Positions 34,282 to 45,700 are shown, counted from the first letter of the stretch. The stretch is 64,000 nucleotides of DNA from Saccharomonospora cyanea NA-134 (GCF_000244975.1 NZ_CM001440.1:558001-622000), one strand, 5' to 3'. Numbers and translations are program-made. Notes: a model not told the origin generated them from the letters alone.

Positions 34282-36665
34282 GCACCACGGACATCCCGTC
34301 ACAGCGGTCGACCCCCGTCGGATACGGCAGCATGCCGCGCAAGGAGGACGAGCGGTTCCTGCGCGGACACGGGCGTTACGTGGACGACGTCGTGCTGCCC
34401 GGGATGCTGCACGGCGCCGTGTTGCGCAGCCCCCACGCCCACGCCCGCATCGTCTCCGTCGACACCAGCGCCGCGCAGGCCCACCCGAAGGTGCGTGCCG
34501 TCATCACCGGCCACACCCTCGAAGGCCTCGACCTCGCGTGGATGCCCACGCTGTCGCACGACGTGCAGTCGGTGCTCGCCACCGACAAGGTGCGGTTCCA
34601 GGGGCAGGAGGTCGCGTTCGTGGTGGCGGAGGACCGCTACGCGGCCCGTGACGCGCTGGAGCTCGTCGACGTCGAGTACGAGCCGTTGCCGCCCGTCGTC
34701 GACGCGCGCCGCGCTCTCGACGCCGACGCCCCGGTGGTCCGCGACGACGTGGAGGGCCGAACCGACAACCGCATCTTCGACTGGGAGACCGGCGACCGCG
34801 AGGCCACCGACGCCGTGTTCGCACGCGCCGACGTCGTCGCGGCCCAGGACATGCTCTACCCACGCGTGCATCCCGCGCCGATGGAGACGTGTGGCGCCGT
34901 GGCGGACATGGACCCGGTCACCGGCAAGCTGACCGTCTGGACCACCACGCAGGCCCCTCACGCCCACCGAACGCTGTACGCGCTGGTGGCGGGCCTGCCG
35001 GAGCACAAGATCCGGGTCATCTCACCCGACATCGGCGGTGGCTTCGGCAACAAGGTCGGCATCTATCCCGGCTACGTGTGCGCGGTGGTGGGTTCGATCG
35101 TCACCGGCAAACCGGTCAAGTGGGTGGAGGACCGCTCCGAGAACCTCATGAGCACGTCGTTCGCCCGCGACTACCACATGCACGGCGAGATCGCGGCCAC
35201 CCGCGACGGGAAGATCCTCGGCCTGCGCGTGAAGGTGCTCGCCGACCACGGCGCGTTCAACGGCACCGCCCAGCCGACCAAGTTCCCCGCCGGGTTCTTC
35301 GGCGTGTTCACCGGCTCGTACGACCTGCGGGCCGCGCACTGCGAGCTCACCGGCGTCTACACCAACAAGGCGCCCGGCGGGGTCGCGTACGCGTGCTCGT
35401 TCCGCATCACCGAGGCCGTCTACCTCGTGGAGCGCATGGTGGACGTGCTCGCCCACGACCTCGGCATGGACCCCGCCGAGCTGCGGATGCGCAACCTGCT
35501 GCGGCCGGAGCAGTTCCCGTACCGCAGCAGCACCGGGTGGGAGTACGACTCGGGCGACTACCCGCGCACCCTTCGTGCGGCGCTGGAGCTGGCGCACTAC
35601 GACGAGCTGCGGGACGAGCAGCGGCGACGTCGCGAGCGCGGCGAGCTCATGGGAATCGGGCTCAGCTTCTTCACCGAGGCGGTGGGCGCGGGCCCGCGCA
35701 AACACATGGACATCATGGGGCTCGGCATGGCCGACGGCGCCGAACTGCGGGTGCATCCCACGGGCAAGGCGGTGCTGCGGCTGTCGGTGCAGACCCAGGG
35801 CCAGGGCCACGAGACGACCTTCGCGCAGATCGTGGCGGAGGAGTTGGGCATCCCGCCCGAGGACGTCGACGTGGTGCACGGCGACACCGACCAGACGCCG
35901 TACGGGCTGGGCACCTACGGCTCCCGCTCCACACCGGTGTCGGGTGCGGCGGCGGCCGTCGTGGCCCGCAAGGTGCGCCAGCGGGCGCGGCTGGTGGCGT
36001 CGGCGATGCTGGAGGTCGATCCGGACGATCTGGAGTGGGAGAAGGGCCGCTTCTTCGTGAGGGGCGATCCGGAGTCCGGAAAGACGATCGCCGAGATCGC
36101 GATGGCCGCGCACTCCGACCTCGAACTGCCGGAGGGCGTGGAGGGCCATCTCGACGCCGGGACCGTCTACAACCCGCCCAACCTGACGTATCCGTTCGGT
36201 GCGTACGTGTGCGTCGTGGACGTCGATCCCGACACCGCGCAGGTGAAGGTCCGCGACTTCGTGGCCGTGGACGACTGCGGCGTCCGCATCAACCCGATGA
36301 TCGTCGAAGGGCAGATCCACGGCGGGCTCGCCGACGGCGTGGGCATGGCGCTCATGCAGGTGATGGCGTTCGACCCCGACGGCAACCACCTCGGTGGCTC
36401 CTTCATGGACTACCTGCTGCCGACCACGATGGAGTGCCCGTCGTGGCGGCTCGGCCAGACGGTGACGCCGTCGCCGCACCACCCGATCGGAGCGAAGGGC
36501 GTCGGGGAGTCGGCCACGGTCGGCTCGCCCGCCGCCGTGGTGAACGCCGTCGTGGACGCGTTGCAGCCGTACGGTGTGCGCCACGTCGACATGCCCGCCA
36601 CGCCCGCCGTGGTCTGGAGGGCCATGCAGGGCCGTCCCCTGCGCACGGACCTGGCGATCACATGA
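34278..36665 (+). CDS. coxL: form I carbon monoxide dehydrogenase, molybdenum large subunit
   Basis: A 795-residue catalytic subunit that oxidises CO to CO2 with a Mo-Cu-molybdopterin cytosine dinucleotide site. The active-site loop AYACSFR (370-376) is the signature of form I (true, high-affinity) CO dehydrogenases, with C373 as the copper ligand. The conserved glutamate E744 is in KGVGES. Cofactor contacts include GGGFGNK, GQGHETTFAQI and [12 protein letters not shown]. The order coxM-coxS-coxL is that of form I operons. ATGA overlaps on both sides indicate coupled translation. Confidence 0.97.
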   Translation: MSTTDIPSQRSTPVGYGSMPRKEDERFLRGHGRYVDDVVLPGMLHGAVLRSPHAHARIVSVDTSAAQAHPKVRAVITGHTLEGLDLAWMPTLSHDVQSVLATDKVRFQGQEVAFVVAEDRYAARDALELVDVEYEPLPPVVDARRALDADAPVVRDDVEGRTDNRIFDWETGDREATDAVFARADVVAAQDMLYPRVHPAPMETCGAVADMDPVTGKLTVWTTTQAPHAHRTLYALVAGLPEHKIRVISPDIGGGFGNKVGIYPGYVCAVVGSIVTGKPVKWVEDRSENLMSTSFARDYHMHGEIAATRDGKILGLRVKVLADHGAFNGTAQPTKFPAGFFGVFTGSYDLRAAHCELTGVYTNKAPGGVAYACSFRITEAVYLVERMVDVLAHDLGMDPAELRMRNLLRPEQFPYRSSTGWEYDSGDYPRTLRAALELAHYDELRDEQRRRRERGELMGIGLSFFTEAVGAGPRKHMDIMGLGMADGAELRVHPTGKAVLRLSVQTQGQGHETTFAQIVAEELGIPPEDVDVVHGDTDQTPYGLGTYGSRSTPVSGAAAAVVARKVRQRARLVASAMLEVDPDDLEWEKGRFFVRGDPESGKTIAEIAMAAHSDLELPEGVEGHLDAGTVYNPPNLTYPFGAYVCVVDVDPDTAQVKVRDFVAVDDCGVRINPMIVEGQIHGGLADGVGMALMQVMAFDPDGNHLGGSFMDYLLPTTMECPSWRLGQTVTPSPHHPIGAKGVGESATVGSPAAVVNAVVDALQPYGVRHVDMPATPAVVWRAMQGRPLRTDLAIT

Positions 36666-37672
36666 CGGGCGGCACGTGGGCGCGGACGCTGTTCGCGCAC
36701 GCGGAGGAACTCCGGGACTCCCGCGCCCCGTTCGTGCTCGCCACCGTGGTGCGGGCGCGCCGCCCCACCAGCGCGAGGCCGGGTGACCGGGCGCTGGTCC
36801 TGGCCGACGGCACGGTGGAGGGGTTCGTCGGCGGGGTGTGCACGGAGTCCACCGTCCGGCTGCAGGGGCTTCGCGTGCTGGCCTCCGGGCAGCCGACCAT
36901 CCTGCGGATCACCCCCGACGCCGCAGCGGGCGGGGCGGACGGCGAGGACGGGGACGTCGAGGGAACGGTCACCGTCGCGAACCCGTGCCTGTCCGGCGGT
37001 GCGGTCGACGTCTTCCTCGAACCGCAGTTGCCGCCCCCGCTGGTGGAGGTGTTCGGGGACTCTCCCGTCGCGAGGGCCCTGCGGGAGGTCGGGGAGGTGC
37101 TCGGCCACGACGTGCGAGCGTGTCCCGCGGAACCCGAGTTCGCCGCCGACACCGAGGCCGTCGTGGTCGCCTCCCACGGGCGGGGTGAGGAGCGGGTCCT
37201 CACCGCCGCACTGCGGGCCGGGGTCGGCTACGTCGGTCTTGTGGCGAGCCCGCGCCGGGGCCGTGCCGTGCTCGCCGACCTCGGCGAACCCGGCGCCGAA
37301 CGGGTGCGCACACCCGCCGGCCTCGACATCGGCGCGCGCACGCCGCACGAGATCGCGCTGTCGGTGTACGCGGAGCTGCTCGCGCTCCGTTCGAGGCAGG
37401 AGGAACCGCCGAGGCCCGAGGGCCGGGAGGTCACCGAGGCCGTGAAGGTCACCGAGGTCACCGAGGCCGTGAAGGTCACCGAGGCCGTGGAGGTCGCAGC
37501 GGTCACCGAGGCCGTCGACCCGGTGTGCGGCATGACGGTCGCCGTCAGCCCCGTCACGCCTCAGTCGGTGCACGCGGGGCATCGTTACTACTTCTGCTGC
37601 GACGGCTGTGCCGGTGCCTTCGACGCGGACCCCGAGCGGTACGCCCGCGCAGGCGCGGCTCACGCTCCGTGA
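36662..37672 (+). CDS. XdhC/CoxI-family maturation protein fused to a C-terminal YHS domain
   Basis: A 336-residue protein. Residues about 8-75 are the XdhC/CoxI N-domain (FVLATVVRARRPTSARPGDR, GFVGGVCTESTV); about 130-240 are the Rossmann-like XdhC_C domain (VEVFGDSPVARALREVGEVL, YVGLVASPRRGRAVL). A linker with VTEAVKVTE repeats (about 255-290) leads to a YHS domain with DPVCGM and YYFCCDGCAGAFDADPERYA. XdhC-type proteins load or protect the molybdenum cofactor. YHS domains bind copper or other metals through these cysteines, so the fusion could link Mo-site assembly to copper insertion, an attractive but untested idea. ATGA overlap with coxL. Confidence 0.88.
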   Translation: MTGGTWARTLFAHAEELRDSRAPFVLATVVRARRPTSARPGDRALVLADGTVEGFVGGVCTESTVRLQGLRVLASGQPTILRITPDAAAGGADGEDGDVEGTVTVANPCLSGGAVDVFLEPQLPPPLVEVFGDSPVARALREVGEVLGHDVRACPAEPEFAADTEAVVVASHGRGEERVLTAALRAGVGYVGLVASPRRGRAVLADLGEPGAERVRTPAGLDIGARTPHEIALSVYAELLALRSRQEEPPRPEGREVTEAVKVTEVTEAVKVTEAVEVAAVTEAVDPVCGMTVAVSPVTPQSVHAGHRYYFCCDGCAGAFDADPERYARAGAAHAP

Positions 37673-37784
37673 CCGTCGACGTGATCGGACGGTGGCCGTG
37701 GTTCCTCCGCACGGGCCTGTCCCCGGTGCCCGGGAATTCCCTACCCTGCACGCAGTAGATGTCGCCGCGCGAGGAGTGCTGGTC

Positions 37785-38105
37785 GTGTTCAAGCGAGCGT
37801 TGATCATCGTGGGCGTGGTCCTCGGTCTGGCGGTCATCTACACGACCGGCTCGGAACAGCGCAGCTCTGACGCCGAGAGCGGAGGTACGCCGGGCGAGCG
37901 CGCGGCCTGCACGGTCGTCGTCACCGCCGACGTCCTCAACGTGCGGTCGGGGCCGGGCACCGACCACGACGTCGTCGACGAACTGCGCCAGGACGAGGAA
38001 CTCGACGCCACCACCGAGACCCGCGACGGCTTCCGTCGGATCGGCGACGAGCAGTGGGCCTCCGACGACTACCTGGAGCCGGTGGACGGCGCCGACTGCG
38101 ACTGA
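37785..38105 (+). CDS. membrane-anchored bacterial SH3 domain protein
   Basis: A 106-residue protein. The GTG at 37785 has GAGGAG eight bases upstream. An N-terminal anchor (ALIIVGVVLGLAVIYTTG) is followed by an SH3b domain: VVVTADVLNVRSGPGTDHDVV, LRQDEEL, then EQWASDDYLEPV. Such domains usually bind cell-wall peptides. It has a 112-base gap from the cox operon and is probably independent. Confidence 0.83.
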   Translation: MFKRALIIVGVVLGLAVIYTTGSEQRSSDAESGGTPGERAACTVVVTADVLNVRSGPGTDHDVVDELRQDEELDATTETRDGFRRIGDEQWASDDYLEPVDGADCD

Positions 38106-38186
38106 GCGCTCGGTGCAAAGCCGTTGCTGGAGTTGTTCCGGCCGTAGGGGCAGCCCACCACAGCCCCCTGTCATGCATTGTCATAC

Positions 38187-38294
38187 GTGGTGGGGATCGA
38201 TCCCGGCTGGATGGCTGAGGCCGTCACCGAGCCCGGCCGGCTGGTCGATCAGAGGTGCCCTACTGCGTCAGTATTGGAAAGGAGCTGGCGATGA
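38187..38294 (+). pseudogene. decayed toxin-gene remnant upstream of RHH protein
   Basis: A 35-codon frame, VVGIDPGWMAEAVTEPGRLV then a short unrelated tail, ends 4 bases inside the next gene (ATGA). The beginning resembles the N-terminus of small toxins of actinobacterial toxin-antitoxin pairs, which continue for about 60 more residues that are missing here. It could instead be a coupled leader peptide. Recognition is weak. Confidence 0.35.
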
Positions 38295-38596
38295 GTGAGG
38301 TTCTGGAGCGGGACCTGCGAGAGTATCGGGACGAAGCGGAAGGCTCGCCGGATGAGCCGCTCCCGGAGCGGGCGACGCGGCCTGGGCAGGGACGTGCCAA
38401 GGTGTTGTCGGTGCGGTTGAGCTCGGAGGAGTTCGACGAGCTGACTCGCTTCGCTGCCGCGTTGGAGGTCCCGGCTTCGGCTTTGGTGCGTGGTTGGGTT
38501 CTGGGCCAGTTGCGGGCGGGCTCGGAATCCCCTGTGCAGACCGTGGACCGGATCGCGCGGGAACTCGACCAGCTTCGGCGGCAGTTGGCCGCGTAG
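38291..38596 (+). CDS. ribbon-helix-helix (CopG-like) antitoxin-type DNA-binding protein
   Basis: A 101-residue protein with AAGGAG seven bases before the ATG. A charged N-terminal tail (LERDLREYRDEAEGSPDEPL) would neutralise a toxin; an RHH motif near 36-75 (VLSVRLSSEEFDELTRFAAA, then EVPASALVRGWVLGQL) would bind DNA as a dimer. The layout is that of type II antitoxins, but the partner toxin is only a fragment. The C-terminal ELDQLRRQL may form a coiled coil. Confidence 0.7.
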   Translation: MSEVLERDLREYRDEAEGSPDEPLPERATRPGQGRAKVLSVRLSSEEFDELTRFAAALEVPASALVRGWVLGQLRAGSESPVQTVDRIARELDQLRRQLAA

Positions 38597-38623
38597 CACG
38601 TGAGGCCGGGTAGCCTGCTGGCC

Positions 38624-39420
38624 GTGCTCACCGTCTCCACTGTCAACGTCAACGGCCTGAGGGCCGCCGCCAAGAAGGGCTTCACGGAGTGGTTCCGGAC
38701 CACTTCCGCGGACGTCGTCGCGTGTCAGGAGGTGAGGGCCGAGCTGGACGTGCTGCCCGCCGGACCCGGGAACCCGAGGGCTGGCACACCGTCCACGCGC
38801 CGTGCGCGGCGAAGGGCCGCAACGGTGTCTCCCTCTACAGCCGCATCGAGCCCGACAGCGTGCGCGTCGGGTTCGGGGAGGCCGAGTTCGAGGACAGCGG
38901 CCGCTACGTCGAGATGTGGTTGCCCGGGGTCGTCGTGGCGAGCCTCTACCTGCCCAGCGGTGATGTCGGCACACCGAGGCAGGACGAGAAGGAACGGTTC
39001 ATGGCCGCCTTCCTGCCGTATCTGGCGACACTGCGCGACAAGGCCGCCTCGGACGACCGGGAAGTACTGGTGTGCGGCGACTGGAACATCGCCCACGCCG
39101 AGATCGACCTGAAGAACTGGAAGGCCAACCGCAAGAACGCGGGCTTCCTGCCGGAGGAACGAGCCTGGCTGAGCCGGGTGTTCGACGAGTTGGGCTACGT
39201 CGACGTCCAGCGCCGCCTCGACCCGGAGGGCCCCGGCCCGTACACGTGGTGGTCGTATCGGGGCAAGGCGTTCGACAACGACTCCGGCTGGCGCATCGAC
39301 TATCACGTCGCGACGCCGGGCCTGGCACAGCGGTGCACGTCGCTGGTGGTGGAGCGAGCGGAAAGCTACGAGACGCGGTGGTCCGACCACGCACCGGTGA
39401 CGGCGACGTACGAGGTGTGA
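38624..39420 (+). pseudogene. exodeoxyribonuclease III (xth) with single frameshift
   Basis: The first frame reads VLTVSTVNVNGLRAAAKKGF and then ADVVACQEVRAELDVLPA (GTG 38624). Homology continues in another frame from REPEGWHTVHAP to the stop. The switch falls within about 38756-38774, a CCC/GGG-rich spot. All catalytic motifs of exonuclease III survive across the two frames: NVNG, QEVR, SLYLPSG, CGDWNIAH, DYHVAT and WSDHAPV. One base change would restore an apurinic-site endonuclease of about 265 residues, so either the mutation is recent or it is a sequencing error. Confidence 0.85.
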
Positions 39421-39702
39421 CCGCACCGGTGGGGTGACGTGCGTGCCGAGTCGTCATTGTCGTGCGTCGGCTTGATGTGTTGGTCGGTGTCGATACCGGC
39501 CCGGATGTCGACCACTTCGCTCTGCAGGAGGAGCCGGAAGGCGTCCTCGGCCGTCCGGTCGGTCCCGTGAGCGCCACCAGCGTCCGCGTTCCGCACTTCA
39601 GGTAGTCGGTGCTGGAAAAGCAGGGAACTCCTTTATGCGGCGTGACGCTTGAATCTCCGGAATGTGCTGAGGGCAGCGGAGTTGCTGTCCTGGAATGAGC
39701 GT
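39421..39702. other. gene-poor stretch between xth and the helicase-nuclease
   Basis: No gene is supported in this 280-base stretch. Short frames exist on the minus strand, one reading SEVVDIRAGIDTDQHIKP, another ending SFQDSNSAALSTFRRFKRHA; neither was recognised, and they may be worn remnants at the island edge. Confidence 0.4.
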
Positions 39703-39756
39703 CGGGCCCGCGAGTGACCAGGTCCGTTGCCGGGAGCCTGACCGTTCGCGGGCCCG
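39703..39756 (-). terminator. inverted repeat after the helicase-nuclease gene
   Basis: CGGGCCCGCGA (39703-39713) pairs with TCGCGGGCCCG (39746-39756) around a 32-base loop, ten bases beyond the stop codon of the minus-strand giant gene. Likely a terminator, though there is no T run. Confidence 0.55.
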
Positions 39757-39765
39757 TAACCACAA

Positions 39766-42700
39766 TCACAGGGTGGGTTCACTCCATGCCTGCTCCAGCA
39801 GTGCCGCCACATCGTCGTCACCGCGTTCCCGGTACGCGGTGACGAGCTGATCCCGGGTGGAGTCGGGCGGGAAACAGACCGCGGTCGCCAGCGCACGCTC
39901 GACGTCGGCGGGACGATCGCGGTCGCTGCCCAGCCCGATCAGCCGCAGCGCCTCGCCGAGCGGTTCGACCTCGGCCGAGCCGGCCTCGACCAACCGGAAC
40001 CGGCGGTCGTCGGAGAACAGTAGGAAGACGGTCGCACCTACTCCGATGTCCTCCTTCTCCAGGAACCGGCGGATACTCGCACACTGCGGCTGAGGTCCCG
40101 ACCATCGGACGGACTGGAGTCCCAGCTGTGAGGAGAATTCCACCGTCTGTTCCGGGGCCAGGCTCAGTGCCATCGCCAGCCCGACCGGGACGGTGAAGCC
40201 GGAACCCCGGAGGTGGTCCGAGGTGATCACGATCCGGTAGGCCCAGCCGCCGTCGTGGCGGAACACCTTCCGTGTCTGAGCGGGGCCTTTCCTGCGGGCG
40301 GGCCCGCTGGTGCTGCGGCTGACGATCCCGCCGCGGGTCTGGAAGGGGGCTGCTGCCGCGAAAGTCCTGATACTCGTTTCCGAGATCTCCCGGAAACGAG
40401 TGGTCAGTTCCCCGACGAGCGCGTTGAGTGGAACACTTCCGGCGTTGCGGTCGATGATCTGGCCGATCTGGTCGCGGATCGTGGTGTACTCCTCGAACTC
40501 CCACTCACTCAGCGCCCACGTTCCCCGGTCGACGCGCTTGAACCGGCGGTCGTCGGAGAGCCGGTTCGCCAGCCCGCCTAGGTTCGCGACCTCCAGTCGC
40601 TCCGCGATGGACTTCGCCGTCATGGGTTCGCCGGTGATGGACAGCAGCGCCGCGGCCCGGTCGCCCAGCGTGGCGGTCCTCGTCAGCACGTGACCGTCGA
40701 TGATCTCGTATCCGCACCACACGAGCCAGTTCCGGAGCTCGTCGAGGCCCATCCCGAACTCCGCCAGCAGCGCGCCGAGTTCGTCGAGCGCGACGACGCC
40801 GTGCCGGTCGGTGCTGTCCTCCAGCAGCAGCTCCGTCCGGCTCCGGGTTGCCTTGACGTTGGGCGCGAGCGCCCAGCCGTCGACGACCTCGAACTCGTCG
40901 TCGAGTTTGTCGAGCACGTACCAGAACGGTTTTCCGAGGCTCTCGACGCGTTCGCGTAGCACCGGGAAGTCCTCCAGCAGCCGGGACAGGGCCGCCACCG
41001 GCTGAATCCTGGCGCGCACACTGTCCCGCAACTCGGTCACCGGCCCGCTGGCGGCGAGTTTCGCGTCGAGCTGCTTGCGTGCGGAGCTCTCCAACTGGCT
41101 GATACGTTGCGGGGACACTCCGTGTTCCGCGGCCAGCGCCTGGAGGGTTTCCGGTTCGTCGGCGAACGTTCGCCTGCGCAGGATGCTGAGGCTTCGAGCG
41201 TCGAACCGGCCGAACCAGCGGCCGATCTCCTCCAGCGGGTCGGCCGTCTCCGGCTCCTCTTCCGACGGCTGTTCGACGACCGTGCCGGTGTCGGCAGGTG
41301 ACGGCGGTTCGAGCGAGGCGTCGGCCAATGTCGTGAACAGGTCCAGTGCCGTTCTGCGACCGATCCCTCGGGCTTCCAGTACCTCCGGGAGGAAAAGCCG
41401 GGAGAGGTCCACCGCGGTCTCGATCTCCAGGTACCGCAGTAGGCGGAGTGCCCTGCTGCTGAACGGCAGGTGGTCCATCCGCGTGTCGGGAGGAATCGCC
41501 GGGAAGGCCCGCGCCAGTGGCGTGTCGTCCGGCCAGTCCATGAGCAGGGTCGCCGCGATGGCGTAGGTGGCGGCCGAAGGGGAAAGCTGCGCGGAGTCTC
41601 CGGGCGAGCTCGACAACCACCATTCCGGGGTGGTGGACGCCCCGTCGAGCTCGGGATTGTCGCCCGCCTGGTATTCGCTCAGCCACGGAAAGACCTCCGG
41701 CCAGAGCTGTTTTCCGTCGGACGGTGCTTCGGCGAGTGCGGGCAGCGCCTCGGCGGGTTCGGGGACGGACTCGTCGACCGGTGGTTCGGGCCGTGGTTCG
41801 GTTCGCTGCTTCGGGGAGGCGGTCGGTGCGGTGTTCAGAATCGGGCGGATACCCAGCCCGTCCAGCGTCGTCCACAGGGTGGCGAGCGCTCGTTCCTTGT
41901 CCAGGTAGTAGGACGACTCCCGCACCCGCCAGAACTTCCAGCCGCAGCGTTTGAGCTCCTGCTCGCGGTACAGGTCCTGGGTGAGCTGCTCAGGGGTGTG
42001 CCAGTGGTCGCCGTCGCACTCGACCGCGAGCTTCGCACCCTCACCGGTGACGACGAGGTCGATGCGCCTGCCGTTGCTCTCGACCTGCGGTGTCACGTGG
42101 TAGCCGCGTTCGACGAGATCGCAGAACACGCGCTGCTCGAACAGCGAGTCGAACTGCGGATGCCGCACGTCACGCTGCACGTTCGTCAGCACGTCGTCGA
42201 GTGCCTTGCGTTCGGCCGTCATGTGCTCGAGCAGCGACAGCCGGAGGTCACCCGGACGCAGGCGGTCCTTGGTCACCGAGTGGAACAGAATCAACTGGTC
42301 CTGTGCTCGCGAGGCAGCGACGTTGAAGCTGCGCTGGAAGCTCGCGCGCACGAGGGGCGCGAAGTTCTGCTCCGGCGAGACCACCATCGACAGCCACACG
42401 ACGTGCCGTTCGTCGCCCTGGAAGTCGGATGCGGTGCCGATGCGCAGCCTGCGCTCCGCCCACACCTCGGGGTCGACGCCTCTGTCGAACAGGGCGTTGG
42501 TGATGACATCCACCTGACGCTGACCTTGTAGGACCACCACCCCGAACGTCTTGTCGTCGTAGGCGGGGTCGTCCAGGCACGCGACGATGGAGTCGGCGAT
42601 GGCGTCGGCTTCCACCGGGTTGCACAGCGTCTGGTTCTTGCCTTCGACGAAACCGCCCCGCACGTACTGGGTCTGCAGCGGCGGCAGCCGGTCGGCGCCG

Positions 42701-45700
42701 AACTGCCGCACCGGGACGAGCGGTTGGTCCTGGTAGAACTCGTTGGAGGACCACTGGATGATCTCCGGCATGCACCGGAAGTGCTCCCGCAACCGGACGA
42801 GCTGGCCGAACCTGCTTCTCAGCAGCGAGAACATGCTCGATCGGGGGCTGAACTCCGTACGCAGGTAGTTCGGCACGTCGTAGAGTTCGCTGTCGAGCGT
42901 GTCGAAGATCGGCTGCAGCGCCCCGGAGGCCACCTCGGACGGCGTGCACTGCTTGTCGTCGCCTACGACGATGATCCGCGGTGCCAGCCAGAGCAGGAAG
43001 GTGCTGGTGAGTTCGGCCTGGCTGGCCTCGTCCACGATGATGACGTCGAAGGCGTTCTGCCGCGGTGGGACGGTGTCGAGCACATGCTTGATCGGCATCA
43101 CCCACGCCGGGACGGCACCCTGGGCCACGCTCATCGCCTCGCGAGCGGCGGCGCGGAACCGCTCGTGGTACTTCCCGCTCTTGCCCGCGTTGCCGGCGTT
43201 GCTTGCGTAGGAATTGAGCGCCCCGACCTGTTCCGCGGTCATCCGCCGCAGGCAGGCGTTCCACGCCTGCTCGGCGGCGAGGTCGGCGGTGATCTTCTCC
43301 AGATCGGCGGTGGTGGCTTCGAGCTCGGCCTCCAGCTCCTGTTCGGCCCCGGCGGCGGTCTGTTCCTCCACCCACGACCTCGCCACCGCGCGAGCCCAGG
43401 CCTGTGGCCAGGCGTGGATTCGGTCAGTCCATTCCGGATTCCGAGCGGAGCGGGTGAGAGTGTCGGCGAGGGCGGGACACGCACGCCGGAGCCGGTCGAG
43501 CAACGTGTCACACCGTTGTTGGGCGGCCCGTTGCCTGCGGGCGCGATCCAGTGCCCGCACCGCGTCCTGGTAGGCGGCCGCGTCGTGGGATCGTAGCGCG
43601 GCGGTGAGTGCGTCGTGTTCGGGTGAGCGGTTCGGGGCCGGCGACAGAGCACTCACCTGGTCCGCGAGGTGGTCGAGCCTGCCTCTGGCGGTCTTCGCGC
43701 TGTGCGCCCGCGCGGCGTCCATGGTCCGCTCGGTGAACTCGAACAGCTCCCCGAGGGAGGCCAACCGGGGCCGCACGGTCGGGGGGATCGCGGTGAGGTG
43801 TTGCCGCAGCGTGTGCTGCGCGGCACGCACCTGCTCCACCACTCCGTAGAGTTTGCGCAGTTGCACGAGCTGGTCGACCACGACGCTGCGGGGAGCGGTC
43901 GTGTCGAGGACGTAGCCCAGTGCCGCGAAGGTCGCGGAGACCATCTCGGCGATCTCCAGTGTCCGCAGGTGGTTGGCGACCTGCATGGCCGTACCGGTGT
44001 TGGTGACCTCGGCCGATCCGACCCGAACCGTGGGCAGGTAGGCGTCCACCGCCTTCTGCTGGGGTTTCTTCAGGTGCTTGCGCACCTTGCCGCCGGATTG
44101 GAGGTACTCCGCGTAGCTTCGGAAGGCCGCGTGCGCCGAGGGGGGAACGCCTTCCGTCGTGATCGGCGTATGCCCGGCGTTCCGGTCGCACTGCAGTGCC
44201 TCGTCCACGAGTGACAGCACCTGGCCCGCGCCGGCCCACAGGTGTTCTCGCTGCTGGCCGAGCAGCGCGCTGACCGTGTCGTCGAGCCAGTCCTGCCGGG
44301 CGGGCAGCGCGCGTAGCCCGACGATGAGCTCCTGGACCTGCGCGCAGTCGTGGCTCAGCCGCCGGAACTGGTCATCGGTCAGGTTCCCCAGCGCGCCGAT
44401 CAGCTCTCCGTGGTCGCCACCGACGACCTCGGTGCCCTCGGCCACTGCCTGGGTGAGTCCGACGACCAGTTGCTCGTCGGGGAGGTGGGCTTGGTCCGGT
44501 ATCGCCTGGTCGCGACGTCCCTGTCGTTCGTCGTCCTCGTCGCGGAGCAGCCGGATCAGCTCACCGAACTCGTCGGTGCTCAACGGGGGTTCGCCGGTGG
44601 CGGTGCCCTCGATCCACCCGACATCGCCGGTCGCGCCGATCTTCCGCACGATCTCGCTGAGCGTTCCCGCGTAGCCGGGGGAGATCTCCGGGTGCTGGTA
44701 GGTCTCGGATTCGCGGAGCGCTCTGATCCGTTCCAGCAGTTCGGCGCGCCGCCGTTGCGCGGCGCCTCGCCGGGCGGACAGCTCGTTGATCCAGTGTTCG
44801 CTGGCTTCGGCGTTGAAGTTGGCGTGCCGGTCGGACAGAGTGGACACGCTCTTGCGCGCCGCGGCGTTGGTCTTGCGGTCGGTCGAGGTCATCGACACGC
44901 AGAGATCCTGCAGGGGCTCCGGGAGTTTGTCACGCAGCACGGCCAGCGCCTGGGCCTTCTCGCTGGTGACGAGGATGCGCTGCCCGCGCGCGAGCAGCGC
45001 GCTCATCAGGTTGGCGATGGTGTGGGTCTTGCCTGTCCCGGGTGGGCCTTCCACGACCACACCGCTGTCTTCCCCGAGCCGCCGGATGACTTCCCGTTGC
45101 TGGTCGTTGGCGGGTAGCGGGAACAGTGGGTCCTCGGCCAGTGCCGCCGCGGCCGTCGCATTGGTCCGTTCCAGCCACGACAGCTTGTCCCGGGTCTCGA
45201 TCGGGGTGACCAGTTGCGCGAGACCGAGGGGAACGGGCTCGTGGCTTTCCTCGAGCGTGCTGCCGATCTGCTCGTAGTACTTGCGCAGTGCGTAGGAACC
45301 TCGGGTGCGAAGGAGGAGCGCGGGGGCGAAGTCGAGCCGGAAAGCGCCCGTCGTTCTCGGCGTCCAGGAGTCGCTGATGTCGCACTCGGTGTCGAGCGCC
45401 CGCTCGGCCCAGGCCTTGAGGAAGCCGGGAATCTGGGGGTCGATCGGCGACTGCGCGGTGGCCGCGAGCTTCTTGCGCAGTGAGGGGGCCGCACTGCGGT
45501 CGAAGAAGCCGAGGTCGCCGATGAGCTCGTCGTCCTCGAGCCGCACGGGGCTTTCGTCGCTCACCACGCAGTGGATCGCGCCGCTCTCCCGGTGGTGTTC
45601 GATGCGCACCGGCTGGCTGACGAGGTGGATCCGCACCGTGGCGCCGTGTTCGCCCGCCACCCTGAGCAGCCCCGCGGCCAGGACCACTTCGAGCGATTCG

